The position numbers and the translations under genes are program-made. Shown one piece after another: positions 25,142-31,882 of a DNA stretch of 38,503 nt. The notes below the pieces were generated by a model. It did no database searches, was not told where the DNA came from, and worked only from the letters and a program-made list of their open reading frames with translations. The DNA comes from a virus: IMG/VR virus record IMGVR_UViG_3300044712_000205, positions 1 through 38,503 of that record. One strand, given 5' to 3'. The stretch's first letter is position 1; every line of letters begins with the position of its first letter.

Positions 25142-25151
25142 GGAGAAAGAA

Positions 25152-26192
25152 ATGAGCAGAAACGGAGCGGGCGTTTACTCGTTGGCATCAGGGAATCCTG
25201 TCGTCACGGGAACAACGATCAGCAGCACATGGGCGAATACGACCCTATCCGATCTGGCTACGGCCATGACGGCATCGATTGCCAACGATGGGCAGACTCC
25301 CATACTTGCCAATCTTCCCATGTCAGGGTTCAAGCATACTGGCGTTGCGGTTGCTTCTGCGCTGACCGATTACGCCAGATACGATCAGGTACAAAACAGC
25401 ACCCCACAAACGCTATCGTCCGTTTCTGGAGCGGACACGATTACCGCAACGGCTACGCCTACACCTTCCGCCTATGCCGCAGGGCAGACATTCCGCTTTG
25501 TCTCTGCTGGTGCGAATACTGGAGCGGCCACGCTCAACGTATCGAGCCTTGGCGCGAAGGCGATCACAAAGAATGGCTCTACGGCTCTAGCGGCCGGGGA
25601 CATTCCTAATGGCGCAGTTATAGAGGTTACGTATGACGGAACGCGGTTCCAGCTTATGCGGACTTCTATTGCTGGCCTTGCTGCATCTGGTGCCAACTCC
25701 GACATCACGAGTTTGGCATCTCCCGCTATCGGCGCAGCTACGGCGACGACGCAAGCCGGAACTGACAACAGCACAAAGGTTGCAACCACGGCGCAGGTTG
25801 TGGCTGCAATGGCGAACTCTCCCGCAGTTTACGTAGTTTCTGCATCCGGGGCGATTGGTTACGGGACGGGCGCGGGTGCCACGGCGACTCAATCGACCAG
25901 CAAGTCGACGGCCGTAACTCTGAATAGGCCGACTGGACGAATCACGATGAACTCGGCGGCCTTGGCTTCCGGGGCAACGGTCAAATTTTCGTTAAACAAC
26001 TCGCTTCTGGCCGCAACCGATACGTTGAACATGAACATTGCATCGGTGACCGTTGCAGATATTGCCGCGTACAACTTGTGGTGGTCTGTGGCGGATGGTG
26101 TTGCGACCGTGGTGTTGAAGAATGTTTCTGCCGGGTCGCTCTCTGAGGCGGTGGTTATTGGGTTCACGCTACAAAAGGGAGCTACATCGTGA
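25152..26192 (+). CDS. tail fibre protein
   Basis: A 346-residue fibre. The N-terminal virion-attachment region (SRNGAGVYSLASGNPVVTG, then ISSTWANTTLSDLATAMTAS) is characteristic of short-tailed phage fibres. Then come Ser/Thr/Ala repeats, and a C-terminal beta domain (SASGAIGYGTGAGATATQST, about 230-250, to the end) likely to contact the host. It has the leader hairpin plus GGAG. There is no C-type-lectin end as in diversified BPP-1 fibres. Confidence 0.8.
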   Translation: MSRNGAGVYSLASGNPVVTGTTISSTWANTTLSDLATAMTASIANDGQTPILANLPMSGFKHTGVAVASALTDYARYDQVQNSTPQTLSSVSGADTITATATPTPSAYAAGQTFRFVSAGANTGAATLNVSSLGAKAITKNGSTALAAGDIPNGAVIEVTYDGTRFQLMRTSIAGLAASGANSDITSLASPAIGAATATTQAGTDNSTKVATTAQVVAAMANSPAVYVVSASGAIGYGTGAGATATQSTSKSTAVTLNRPTGRITMNSAALASGATVKFSLNNSLLAATDTLNMNIASVTVADIAAYNLWWSVADGVATVVLKNVSAGSLSEAVVIGFTLQKGATS

Positions 26193-26719
26193 TAAAGATC
26201 AAATCGGTTATTCACTACGAAGACACCAACAGCGTAGAAGTGACGTGGATTGACTACGAAGTCATCCCCGCAGTCGGAACGGAAGGCGAGGAGGGCTATA
26301 AGCCACAGCAAATCAAGGAGACGCCTGTCCGCTGCCACTCATATGATGACTGCCAGATGGACATGCTGCGTGCGGACCTTGGGGCAGACGCGCCGCAGTA
26401 TGCCGATCTGATTTCAACTGTTGAGGCGAACATCAAGCCCGCGCCTCCGCCTCCGGCTCCTGACGTAAGGCAAGAAATATTATCGGTTAGCCAGCAGGCA
26501 TTAGCCTCCGGTTTTCTGCACATGATGATGTTCGACATGATGACGCGCTACATCCAAGGGGTGCAGCAAGCGGTCAACGCGGCAACTCCGCAAGGCCAGA
26601 CTCCGCCGACCATCACGGATGCCGACCTGTCCAACGAGGCTAGCCCATATTACAGCCACGCATATGTAGAAACCAAGACGTATTACATGCAGCTCAAAGC
26701 GTTGCAGGATCAGAAATGA
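26189..26719 (+). CDS. putative tail fibre assembly/accessory protein, 176 aa
   Basis: GTG start overlapping the fibre stop (GTGA). Features are a Pro-rich linker (PAPPPPAPD, about 87-95) and a helical Met-rich segment (FLHMMMFDMMTRYIQG). Proteins directly after fibres are often chaperones or adaptors; here this is by position only. Stop overlaps the next gene. Confidence 0.55.
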   Translation: MIKIKSVIHYEDTNSVEVTWIDYEVIPAVGTEGEEGYKPQQIKETPVRCHSYDDCQMDMLRADLGADAPQYADLISTVEANIKPAPPPPAPDVRQEILSVSQQALASGFLHMMMFDMMTRYIQGVQQAVNAATPQGQTPPTITDADLSNEASPYYSHAYVETKTYYMQLKALQDQK

Positions 26720-27030
26720 GGATTGGCGGCCTGATCCTCTTTGCGCTGTTTCTGATTCCTACGGTAATCGGATATTGCCTGCTTCCGTTCGCCATCCTGA
26801 TAAATCCGGGTCGCATGAAGGAGGCAACGCGTTCGGTAGATCAGTTCAACAACGCGTTCTGGCTGAATGGTTCCGGGCGTGAGTCCGTTTCTTCGCATTC
26901 GTGGCGGGATCGTTGCGCCTGGTGGTCTGACTTCGTGATCTGGCTGACAGACAAGATACAAGCCGGACATTGCAAGGAAGCGAACCGGCACGAACAGCCA
27001 ATTCAAGATTTCATCAACCAACAGAAATAA
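26716..27030 (+). CDS. membrane protein of the lysis region, 104 aa
   Basis: The N-terminal hydrophobic helix (RIGGLILFALFLIPTVIGYC) could be a membrane anchor. The remainder carries RSVDQFNNAFWLNGSG and SSHSWRDR...W, a pattern I associate with small phage proteins near lysis genes. It overlaps the previous stop (ATGA). Function unproven. Confidence 0.6.
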   Translation: MRIGGLILFALFLIPTVIGYCLLPFAILINPGRMKEATRSVDQFNNAFWLNGSGRESVSSHSWRDRCAWWSDFVIWLTDKIQAGHCKEANRHEQPIQDFINQQK

Positions 27031-27035
27031 GAACC

Positions 27036-27239
27036 ATGACCCTCGAAGACATCCAAAAGTATGCTCCTGAGCGATTCCAAGATAGCGGCCAATTCAAGGG
27101 CATGGTGAAAGAAGCCCTGCATGAATGGCTAGACGAAAAATTCATGGCCTTGGGTAAGTTCTCTGCTGGTGCGATTGCTGCTGCTGCGTTGGCCGGGATT
27201 ACCTATTTCATCTTCTGGTCCAACGGCTGGCACAAGTAA
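27036..27239 (+). CDS. single-span membrane protein, possible holin component, 67 aa
   Basis: Soluble N-terminus (TLEDIQKYAPERFQDSG) and a C-terminal transmembrane helix (about 44-62, GAIAAAALAGITYFIFW). Small size, one span and position before the endolysin candidate suggest a holin or pinholin, but no specific family is recognised. Confidence 0.5.
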   Translation: MTLEDIQKYAPERFQDSGQFKGMVKEALHEWLDEKFMALGKFSAGAIAAAALAGITYFIFWSNGWHK

Positions 27240-27443
27240 ATGGCCGACGAATTCAACCGGAACGCCCTTGCGCGGGCGCTCTTGGAAGACCCGCCAACTC
27301 CACATGGCGGCCTGCTCGGACCAACACCGCAGCCGGTGAATTACGCCAATCCTGAGATTCTGCAAATGCTCATCCGCATGCTGCAAAGGCCAGCGCCTGA
27401 TTTCAGGCAGATGCAGACAGTAACGCAAGGGGTGCGGGGATGA
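27240..27443 (+). CDS. small hypothetical protein, 67 aa
   Basis: Begins directly after the previous stop. Contains a Pro-rich linker (EDPPTPHGGLLGPTPQP) and a helix (EILQMLIRMLQRP). Not recognised. Its stop overlaps the next start (ATGA). Confidence 0.5.
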   Translation: MADEFNRNALARALLEDPPTPHGGLLGPTPQPVNYANPEILQMLIRMLQRPAPDFRQMQTVTQGVRG

Positions 27444-27850
27444 AGTTAAAAGTAGTGCGCGACGACGAAACGCCGGCCAGATCGCTAGGTAAGCTGTACG
27501 CAGATGATGTCTATATCTGCGAAACCTGCGAGGACGCCGACAGGCACATTGAAGACGGAGGGGAGAAGGTATATGGGGAAACTGCTATACCTCGCGGACT
27601 ATACAAAGTCGTCCTTTCGCATTCGGCGCATTTCAATCGAACGTTGCCAGAAATCCTCAACGTCCCCAGGTTCTCTGGAGTTCGCATTCATGGCGGCAAT
27701 ACCGCTGCTGACTCTCTCGGCTGCATTCTGGTGGGTCGGGTTCGCATGGCTGATGGCATCGCAAATTGTGCCGCCACCGTACAACGAATTATAGACATGA
27801 TCGAAAGCGCCGAGGAACACGGCGAGATGGTTACTTTGGAAGTCATCTAA
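27440..27850 (+). CDS. DUF5675 protein, candidate endolysin
   Basis: A 136-residue protein with the DUF5675 pattern: EKVYGETAIPRGLYKVVLS (42-60), FSGVRIHGGNTAADSLGCILVG (78-99). H84, C95 and nearby acids form a plausible active site like a cysteine peptidase or transpeptidase fold. These proteins are often the only cell-wall-related gene in phage lysis modules. Here no other lysozyme, amidase or transglycosylase is found in the genome, so it is the best endolysin candidate. Enzymatic activity is inferred. Confidence 0.7.
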   Translation: MKLKVVRDDETPARSLGKLYADDVYICETCEDADRHIEDGGEKVYGETAIPRGLYKVVLSHSAHFNRTLPEILNVPRFSGVRIHGGNTAADSLGCILVGRVRMADGIANCAATVQRIIDMIESAEEHGEMVTLEVI

Positions 27851-27864
27851 AAGGAGATTCACAA

Positions 27865-28119
27865 ATGCCTCAACTTCTGCAACTTCTGGTCGGAATCTTT
27901 ACGGGTAAGGCTGGCGAACAAATTGGAGGGGCGGTTTCTTCTGCGGCACAGATTGCCGCCTTCGTTGCCGCCGTTACACCAATCGCTCTATGGCTTGGAA
28001 ACAACAAAGACGCCGTATTCATCCAGCTTACCTACGGCGATCTGGCATTTTGGGGAACCATGATTGCCGTAATCGTGTTTATCACGGTTCGCCTTGTACA
28101 TCGCGCTCCAGCCCCTTGA
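27865..28119 (+). CDS. holin-like membrane protein, 84 aa
   Basis: Two hydrophobic segments (about 20-43 and 60-78: LAFWGTMIAVIVFITVRLV) with a positively charged C-terminus (HRAPAP). This is a class II holin-like layout, directly after the endolysin candidate with AAAGGAG before its ATG. Pore formation is inferred from topology. Confidence 0.6.
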   Translation: MPQLLQLLVGIFTGKAGEQIGGAVSSAAQIAAFVAAVTPIALWLGNNKDAVFIQLTYGDLAFWGTMIAVIVFITVRLVHRAPAP

Positions 28120-28286
28120 CCCCGCTTCTCCACGAATTCTGCTGGCCCTGCTACAAGGTAAGCAGCCTATGGGGCGTATCGGTCTGTACGGAATACTGTA
28201 CGTCACTGCGGAGGAAAGACGACAAGCCTATCCGCTGCGATGAGTGTATGCGGAAGGGGCCGAAGGGAAGTCAAAACAAGGCGTAA
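28116..28286 (+). CDS. small cysteine-rich zinc-knuckle protein, 56 aa
   Basis: TTG start overlapping the holin stop. Two CxxC pairs (CWPCYK, CDECMRKG) plus further cysteines and a basic tail (KGPKGSQNKA). Likely a metal-bound mini-protein of unknown role. Last gene of the plus-strand late operon. Confidence 0.45.
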   Translation: MTPLLHEFCWPCYKVSSLWGVSVCTEYCTSLRRKDDKPIRCDECMRKGPKGSQNKA

Positions 28287-28428
28287 TGCTTTGTTTCTTA
28301 TAGGCAGGATTTGTGTGTTTTGTGGTGTTTCCGTGGCGTCCGAAAAGACTGATAATGGTATGATTTACAAGGCGAAATCAGCAACATAAATGCCCTGCAT
28401 GGTTTGCACCGTGCATTAGACGGAATGC
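28287..28428. other. convergent intergenic region
   Basis: The 142 bases between the converging late and early operons hold no convincing gene. A 7-base imperfect stem (TGCATGG / CCGTGCA) at 28396-28415, with T-rich sequence beyond it on the minus strand, may terminate the early operon. Confidence 0.45.
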
Positions 28429-28764
28429 CTACTCTCCCATAGATTTCCGTCGCTCTCTGCAATATTTTACAAGGTCTCTGCAAAACGACGTTTCCTCTAT
28501 CCCTGCAATGATTCCCCCATGATCTCTCGGGATATCTACGTTGTATTCTGGTTTTAGCTTGTTGATGTATGCGGCCTCTAGGGAATCCATAGTTTCCGAT
28601 CCGCATTCAATAAGCGTGATGGAATCGAATATTTTTACCTTCTCTGCACGATGTCGCTTAACCCTGTCGTGAAGATCCCTATCCATCTCACCATCAAGAA
28701 GAACTATCCCGCCATGCGGACCCACTACTGACTTTCTCCCTACTTCCCACCTAGTTAGTTTCAT
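28429..28764 (-). CDS. GIY-YIG-like nuclease remnant or variant, 111 aa
   Basis: The C-terminal half looks like the GIY-YIG fold: DRVKRHR with a candidate catalytic Arg, then ITLIECGSETMDSLEAAYINKLKPEYN, where the Glu matches the metal-binding position. The N-terminal GIY and YIG strands are not recognisable (GGIVLLDGE instead). It may be inactive or divergent. Last gene of the minus-strand operon. Composition is AT-rich compared with the neighbours. Confidence 0.5.
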   Translation of the reverse strand: MKLTRWEVGRKSVVGPHGGIVLLDGEMDRDLHDRVKRHRAEKVKIFDSITLIECGSETMDSLEAAYINKLKPEYNVDIPRDHGGIIAGIEETSFCRDLVKYCRERRKSMGE

Positions 28765-28783
28765 TTCTCGTTACCAGGCCAGG

Positions 28784-29023
28784 TTATGCTGGACATCCAG
28801 CATAGATCAAATCGGCCTCGATCATCTGGCTAGTGGCGTTCCAGTCGTAGGTGCCTACCACGCTTTCTGGCGCGTTCTCTCGGGCATTTCTGGCTACGTC
28901 CGTATCGCTTCGGCTGACCTTGTAGCCCCTATAGCGGTTGTAGGTCAGTTGGAAGCGGGTTAGGGTGTTCGCCTGCTCGATCTTGGCGAATACTTCTTTG
29001 GCTATTTGGCTGGCGGTTTTCAT
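28784..29023 (-). CDS. hypothetical phage protein, 79 aa
   Basis: A basic, helical small protein (KTASQIAKEVFAKIEQANTL). The start is coupled to the preceding gene by ATGA (29020-29023). The last codons and stop form a perfect 8-base inverted repeat (TATGCTGG-ACAT-CCAGCATA, 28785-28804). Function unknown. Confidence 0.65.
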   Translation of the reverse strand: MKTASQIAKEVFAKIEQANTLTRFQLTYNRYRGYKVSRSDTDVARNARENAPESVVGTYDWNATSQMIEADLIYAGCPA

Positions 29024-29172
29024 TTCCGTTCAATCGTAATAGCGCCGAGAAAGATGGATGCAAACACGCACCATCCCCATCCTTCCTTTGATTCGCTGGC
29101 AAGCCAAACCGCTCCGGCCGCGAAGATGATCGCCGCCAGAAGGCGCGCAACAACCAAAACAATGGTTTCCAT
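29020..29172 (-). CDS. small two-helix membrane protein, 50 aa
   Basis: Starts METIVLVVARLLAAIIFAAG with a second hydrophobic stretch (WCVFASIFLGAITI). Start and stop both lie within or next to neighbouring genes (ATGA overlap downstream). Function unknown; support is from packing and two clear hydrophobic helices. Confidence 0.6.
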   Translation of the reverse strand: METIVLVVARLLAAIIFAAGAVWLASESKEGWGWCVFASIFLGAITIERK

Positions 29173-29174
29173 GT

Positions 29175-29696
29175 TCATTCCCCCATCCTTTCCCGCTCCC
29201 TGAGCATGGCGTCTGCCATGTCGTATGCCTCTTGTGCGATCATCACGACCTCTGCCGCGCTGTGGCCTGCGTCGCTGTCAAACAATGCGGCCATCGCCTG
29301 CGCCGCGAAGCGCGGCTCGATCTCGATCTCAACCCTCGGGTTCTTCCGGTCGATGCCGTGATAGACATGGCGCTCCCGAACCTTTCGGTCGTTCAGATAG
29401 ACGCCACGCCGCACGCAGGCGCGCTGCTTTCCCTTGCCCTGGAACTTCGCCTGGAGCACGTCGAGCACCACGGATTCGTCCAGGTCTGGCCGCTCGCTGG
29501 CGTAGAAGATGCGGATCGTCGCCTTCAGTTCGCCCTCCAGCATCACGCGCGCCGACGCCGGGATCTGCAACTGCGCCATCACCTCGAAGTCCCGCGCCTT
29601 CTCCGACTTGATGAACGCCGGACGATTGCGAAGCGTCACCAACTTGCGGCTGTTCGCCTTCGACGCCGGCTCGCCAAGGATCGTCAGGGAGATCAT
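29175..29696 (-). CDS. rusA: RusA-like Holliday junction resolvase
   Basis: A 173-residue RusA-type endonuclease. Key acids are visible: RPDLDES (D71, D73) and VYLNDRKVRE (D103), plus the N-terminal GEPASKANSR and the final VEIEIE strand. RusA cuts four-way junctions as a dimer and frees branched phage DNA before packaging. The C-terminus extends about 45 residues beyond the core. ATG 29696 follows GGAGGA; an upstream ATG at 29717 lacks this spacing. It lies just downstream of the cassette array. Confidence 0.88.
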   Translation of the reverse strand: MISLTILGEPASKANSRKLVTLRNRPAFIKSEKARDFEVMAQLQIPASARVMLEGELKATIRIFYASERPDLDESVVLDVLQAKFQGKGKQRACVRRGVYLNDRKVRERHVYHGIDRKNPRVEIEIEPRFAAQAMAALFDSDAGHSAAEVVMIAQEAYDMADAMLRERERMGE

Positions 29697-29837
29697 GCGC
29701 GGTCCTCCGTGGAACAATTCCGTGAAACATAGCGAACTGAACCAGACTCAACCATGATGCTTTTCACTCCGTTTTATTCATCCACAGGCTTGGTGCGACT
29801 AGCTTCCAGTGCTGTTTGTCGGAAAACATTCCGTCAT
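29697..29837. other. gap at the left edge of the cassette array
   Basis: The 141 bases between rusA and the first cassette gene hold no solid gene; one 21-residue minus-strand frame (29764-29829) may be a remnant. I see no attC or obvious attI here, and no GTTCGAC to match the R'' core of the first attC, so the left cassette boundary is degenerate or lost. Confidence 0.5.
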
Positions 29838-30104
29838 TTAGGTGTCCGACTTGTAGTTCGGCGTCACTTGCGCTATCGGCCCCCAGACGATGAAATCCTG
29901 CTTGTCTTCGTCCCACAGCATGAGGTCGGCCTTGCAGCAGTGGCTGACCCAAATCTTTTCCGTGAGGCTTTCGAGCACGTTTCCCTTGTCATCCTCGGTA
30001 CGGCTGTACTCAAAATCCGTTTGCACCGGGCGGCACTCGCCGCAGCCGTTCTCGCAGCACCATTTCTGCCGGTCGCTGATTGCTGGTAGTTGTTCCGTTG
30101 TCAT
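29838..30104 (-). CDS. hypothetical protein of the array's left end, 88 aa
   Basis: Cysteine clusters CCENGCGEC (residues 16-24) and HCCKAD (about 56) suggest a metal site; the rest resembles small phage proteins (FIVWGPIAQVTPNY). The start follows AGGAGATAGCGAC; a longer frame from 30149 would run into attC site 1. It is the attI-proximal gene by array polarity and has attC only on its right. Confidence 0.7.
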   Translation of the reverse strand: MTTEQLPAISDRQKWCCENGCGECRPVQTDFEYSRTEDDKGNVLESLTEKIWVSHCCKADLMLWDEDKQDFIVWGPIAQVTPNYKSDT

Positions 30105-30135
30105 GTCGCTATCTCCTGTGGTCTTAATCCGTGCC

Positions 30136-30191
30136 GTCGAACTATTCATTCCACCGGACCGCTGCGCGGCCGGTGAATTCAGGCGTTGGCC
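30136..30191 (+). other. attC site 1
   Basis: R'' GTCGAAC, spacer TATTC, L'' ATTcCACC (extra c), hairpin GGaCCGC-TGC-GCGGCC, L' GGTGAAT, spacer TCAGGC, R' GTTGGCC. L'' and L' pair perfectly once the extra base is left out. Carries the stop codon of the gene starting at 30559. Confidence 0.92.
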
Positions 30192-30559
30192 GTCTTCTCA
30201 CGAGCGCGCAGTCGCCTGTCAATCTCGGCGGCGAGCAGTGCGCCAGCCTTCACCAGCAAGTCCAGCCGCTCTTCCTCGGTGTAGGTCGCTGGGTCGGGCG
30301 GCATGTTGCCGGGGTTCTCCTTGCGCTCGCCGTAGCTGTAGCGCTTGTCCCATCCGTCGCTCCACGATTCCGGCCACGGGTCGCTAAATCCAAACCCGAG
30401 GGCAAAACGATCATGCTGGTACAGCAGCACCGGGGTTGCGTAGCACACGGCGGCGAGGGCAAGCGAGCAGTCGTCGTGCTCGTCGTCATGTTCCGGCGTC
30501 CAGCCTTCCTGCTCGATCTGGCGCTTCCGTTCCGCTGCAATCAGTTCTGCTCCGGTCAT
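30179..30559 (-). CDS. cassette gene, phage-type hypothetical protein, 126 aa
   Basis: Begins MTGAELIAAERKRQIEQEGW, then TPEHDDEHDDCSLALAAV. This is a small family widespread in phages, probably cytoplasmic, function unknown. Ribosome binding site AAGGAG. The last codons (AAC GCC TGA) lie in the R' core and spacer of attC site 1, across the cassette boundary, so the final residues and stop come from the neighbouring attC. Confidence 0.8.
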   Translation of the reverse strand: MTGAELIAAERKRQIEQEGWTPEHDDEHDDCSLALAAVCYATPVLLYQHDRFALGFGFSDPWPESWSDGWDKRYSYGERKENPGNMPPDPATYTEEERLDLLVKAGALLAAEIDRRLRAREKTANA

Positions 30560-30590
30560 TCCATTTCTCCTTTCTCCGTGGCCGACAGCC

Positions 30591-30646
30591 GGCCAACTAT
30601 TCATTCCAGCGGACGCCTTCGGCGCCGCTGAATTCAGGCGTTAGAG
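30591..30646 (+). other. attC site 2
   Basis: R'' GGCCAAC (reverse complement of site 1 R'), spacer TATTC, L'' ATTcCAGC, hairpin GGaCGCC-TTC-GGCGCC, L' GCTGAAT, spacer TCAGGC, R' GTTAGAG. Spacers identical to site 1; the stems differ but pair fully, showing compensatory change. Confidence 0.94.
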
Positions 30647-30825
30647 GGCAGTTTCTTGATCTCCACTTTCACAGCCCTGAAGCCATCCTTGCGAAGCACC
30701 TCCCATTTCGGGAACAGCATCCAGTCGCACCAACCAAGGCAGTTGTTTATAGCCTCCGCTCGCGTCCGACCGCAGGCAGAAGGGAGCAAAGCGCCAGTCG
30801 GTCCCTCAATAATCCATGCCTTCAT
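30634..30825 (-). CDS. cassette gene, small hypothetical protein, 63 aa
   Basis: MKAWIIEGPTGALLPSACG with a WCDWM segment: a small basic alpha/beta protein, not recognised. The start follows GGGGAG and lies 11 bases from the R'' core of attC site 3. It ends PSNA-stop with TCT AAC GCC TGA inside attC site 2, so its tail crosses the cassette boundary. Confidence 0.7.
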   Translation of the reverse strand: MKAWIIEGPTGALLPSACGRTRAEAINNCLGWCDWMLFPKWEVLRKDGFRAVKVEIKKLPSNA

Positions 30826-30836
30826 TTACCGCTCCC

Positions 30837-30906
30837 CTCTAACCCGTCGTTCGAGCGCGACCCTTCGGCCGCAAGCGGCCTCGGGCCGCTCAACTCTGCG
30901 TTATGC
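30837..30906 (+). other. attC site 3
   Basis: R'' CTCTAAC (reverse complement of site 2 R'), spacer CCGTC, L'' GTTcGAGC, a longer hairpin with inner GGCCGC-AA-GCGGCC, L' GCTCAAC, spacer TCTGC, R' GTTATGC. L'' and L' pair perfectly apart from the extrahelical c. Confidence 0.92.
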
Positions 30907-30937
30907 CCCGCTGCCGCAGAGACAGCTGGGCGGTTGG

Positions 30938-31072
30938 TTAGATTCCGGGTTTGCAATCTGCCCATCCTTCGTCGGTCACGCCGTCACCATCCGGGATCGC
31001 CCAGGACAGATCAACGTCGCCGCTGCCGGCACCGATGTTGCTGCTACCGCCGCCAATCCATTTCTTCCGCAT
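30938..31072 (-). CDS. cassette gene, very small protein, 44 aa
   Basis: Strong ribosome binding site (GGAAGGAGGTGAG) before ATG 31072; ends at TAA 30938. The product MRKKWIGGGSSNIGAGSGDV... has a glycine/serine-rich start and an acidic tail (WAIPDGDGVTDEGWADCKPG). Family unknown. The excellent ribosome binding site and its position alone between attC sites 3 and 4 support it. Confidence 0.65.
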   Translation of the reverse strand: MRKKWIGGGSSNIGAGSGDVDLSWAIPDGDGVTDEGWADCKPGI

Positions 31073-31101
31073 TGCTACTCACCTCCTTCCCGCCCCGCAG
31101 G

Positions 31102-31188
31102 GCATAACATTCCGGTCAACCTTCGTTCGCCTTCGGCTCACCGGACTGTCGCGCAAGCGCGCCAGCCGGGTTACCTACACCGTTGGCA
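31102..31188 (+). other. attC site 4
   Basis: R'' GCATAAC (reverse complement of site 3 R'), spacer ATTCC, L'' GGTcAACC, a long variable hairpin (47 bases, inner GCGC-AA-GCGC), L' GGTTACC, spacer TACACC, R' GTTGGCA. Here the gene starting at 31475 reads right through R', L' and most of the loop before stopping. Confidence 0.85.
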
Positions 31189-31475
31189 GGCACGATCTCT
31201 ACCAGCCGCCCGTCTGTGAACTTGGCCCTGTATTCGTGCCACCCGGTAGCCTTGTCATGCGTGTAGAAGTTGAGCCACCCGTGAAAGTCTTCGTCCTCCG
31301 GTGCGGTCAATTCCTCTTCGCCCCAGCAACCAGATCGCGTCCTCATCAAGCGCCCATCCGTGCCGACCTCATACTGTGACAAGTCACAGCCCATGTCTTT
31401 CGTCTGGAACCATTCGCTTGTCGTGTAGCCGTCCGGCATCGGCTGGCTGAACCGTATTTCGTCAAACATTCCCAT
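31116..31475 (-). CDS. cassette gene, phage-type hypothetical protein, 119 aa
   Basis: MGMFDEIRFSQPMPDGYTTS, EWFQTKDMG, a small protein family common in phages and prophages. Ribosome binding site GGAGGAAGC. The last 25 or so residues (ANGVGNPAGALARQSGEPKA) are translation of attC site 4, because its spacer has no stop in this frame. Function unknown. Confidence 0.78.
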   Translation of the reverse strand: MGMFDEIRFSQPMPDGYTTSEWFQTKDMGCDLSQYEVGTDGRLMRTRSGCWGEEELTAPEDEDFHGWLNFYTHDKATGWHEYRAKFTDGRLVEIVPANGVGNPAGALARQSGEPKANEG

Positions 31476-31489
31476 TGCTTCCTCCTGCC

Positions 31490-31558
31490 TGCCAACTCTG
31501 TGGTGCAGGGGACGCTTCGCCGCTGCGCGGCTCGCGTCCCTGACCTTGAAAGTTAGCC
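31490..31558 (+). other. attC site 5
   Basis: R'' TGCCAAC (reverse complement of site 4 R'), spacer TCTGT, L'' GGTgCAGG, hairpin with inner GCCGC-TGC-GCGGC, L' CCTGACC, spacer TTGAAA, R' GTTAGCC. The extrahelical base is g instead of c. Confidence 0.92.
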
Positions 31559-31562
31559 CGCA

Positions 31563-31808
31563 TCATCCGAACATATGGCGCGTAAATGCCTCAACAGACT
31601 TACTCACCAGCGTGTCCTCGTTGGCTTTGTAGTGGTCTGCCAGCTTCCGCGCCAGTTCGGAGTCGTCCATGCCGAGCGCAGCGGCGATCCCCTGCCGAAC
31701 CTGGCTCGCGTCGGACCGAGAAAGTTTCGTCCCGCCTTCACCGTAGCCGGCCAGTCCGCGCACGAAATCAGCCGCGTAGGTGTAGGGGTAGCGAGTGTCG
31801 TTTTCCAT
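31563..31808 (-). CDS. cassette gene, small hypothetical protein, 81 aa
   Basis: MENDTRYPYTYAADFVRGLA, then DASQVRQGIAAALGMDDSELA: helical and acidic, phage-like, unrecognised. ATG 31808 fits the AAAGG spacing; TTG 31814 would add two residues. The stop lies five bases beyond R' of attC site 5, so this gene is contained within its cassette. Confidence 0.72.
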   Translation of the reverse strand: MENDTRYPYTYAADFVRGLAGYGEGGTKLSRSDASQVRQGIAAALGMDDSELARKLADHYKANEDTLVSKSVEAFTRHMFG

Positions 31809-31824
31809 TTTCAACCTTTCTGCG

Positions 31825-31882
31825 GGCTAACCCCGCATTGCAGCGGACGCTCTGCGAGCGCCGCTGAATTTAGACGTTATGC
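31825..31882 (+). other. attC site 6
   Basis: R'' GGCTAAC (reverse complement of site 5 R'), spacer CCCGC, L'' ATTgCAGC, hairpin GGaCGCTC-TGC-GAGCGCC, L' GCTGAAT, spacer TTAGAC, R' GTTATGC. Fully paired stem. Confidence 0.93.

Noticed and set aside
25152-26192. Diversity-generating retroelement at the fibre gene, as in BPP-1
   Set aside because: No reverse transcriptase ORF, no template/variable repeat pair with adenine changes, and no lectin-type fibre end.
28298-28606. Minus-strand 102-residue ORF
   Set aside because: Overlaps the better-supported GIY-YIG-like gene in another frame and covers the convergent intergenic region.
28785-28804. Additional attC at the end of the 79-residue gene
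   Set aside because: GTTATGC is followed by a short perfect palindrome, but there is no R'' core, L boxes or spacer arrangement.
29764-29952. Minus-strand 62-residue ORF
   Set aside because: Mostly overlaps the 88-residue cysteine protein in another frame and lacks its own ribosome binding site; only the last 21 codons fall in the gap.
30131-31379. Long plus-strand ORFs with NYSF-RT...NSGV motifs
   Set aside because: They are translations of attC sites and antisense to minus-strand genes that have ribosome binding sites and phage homologues in style.
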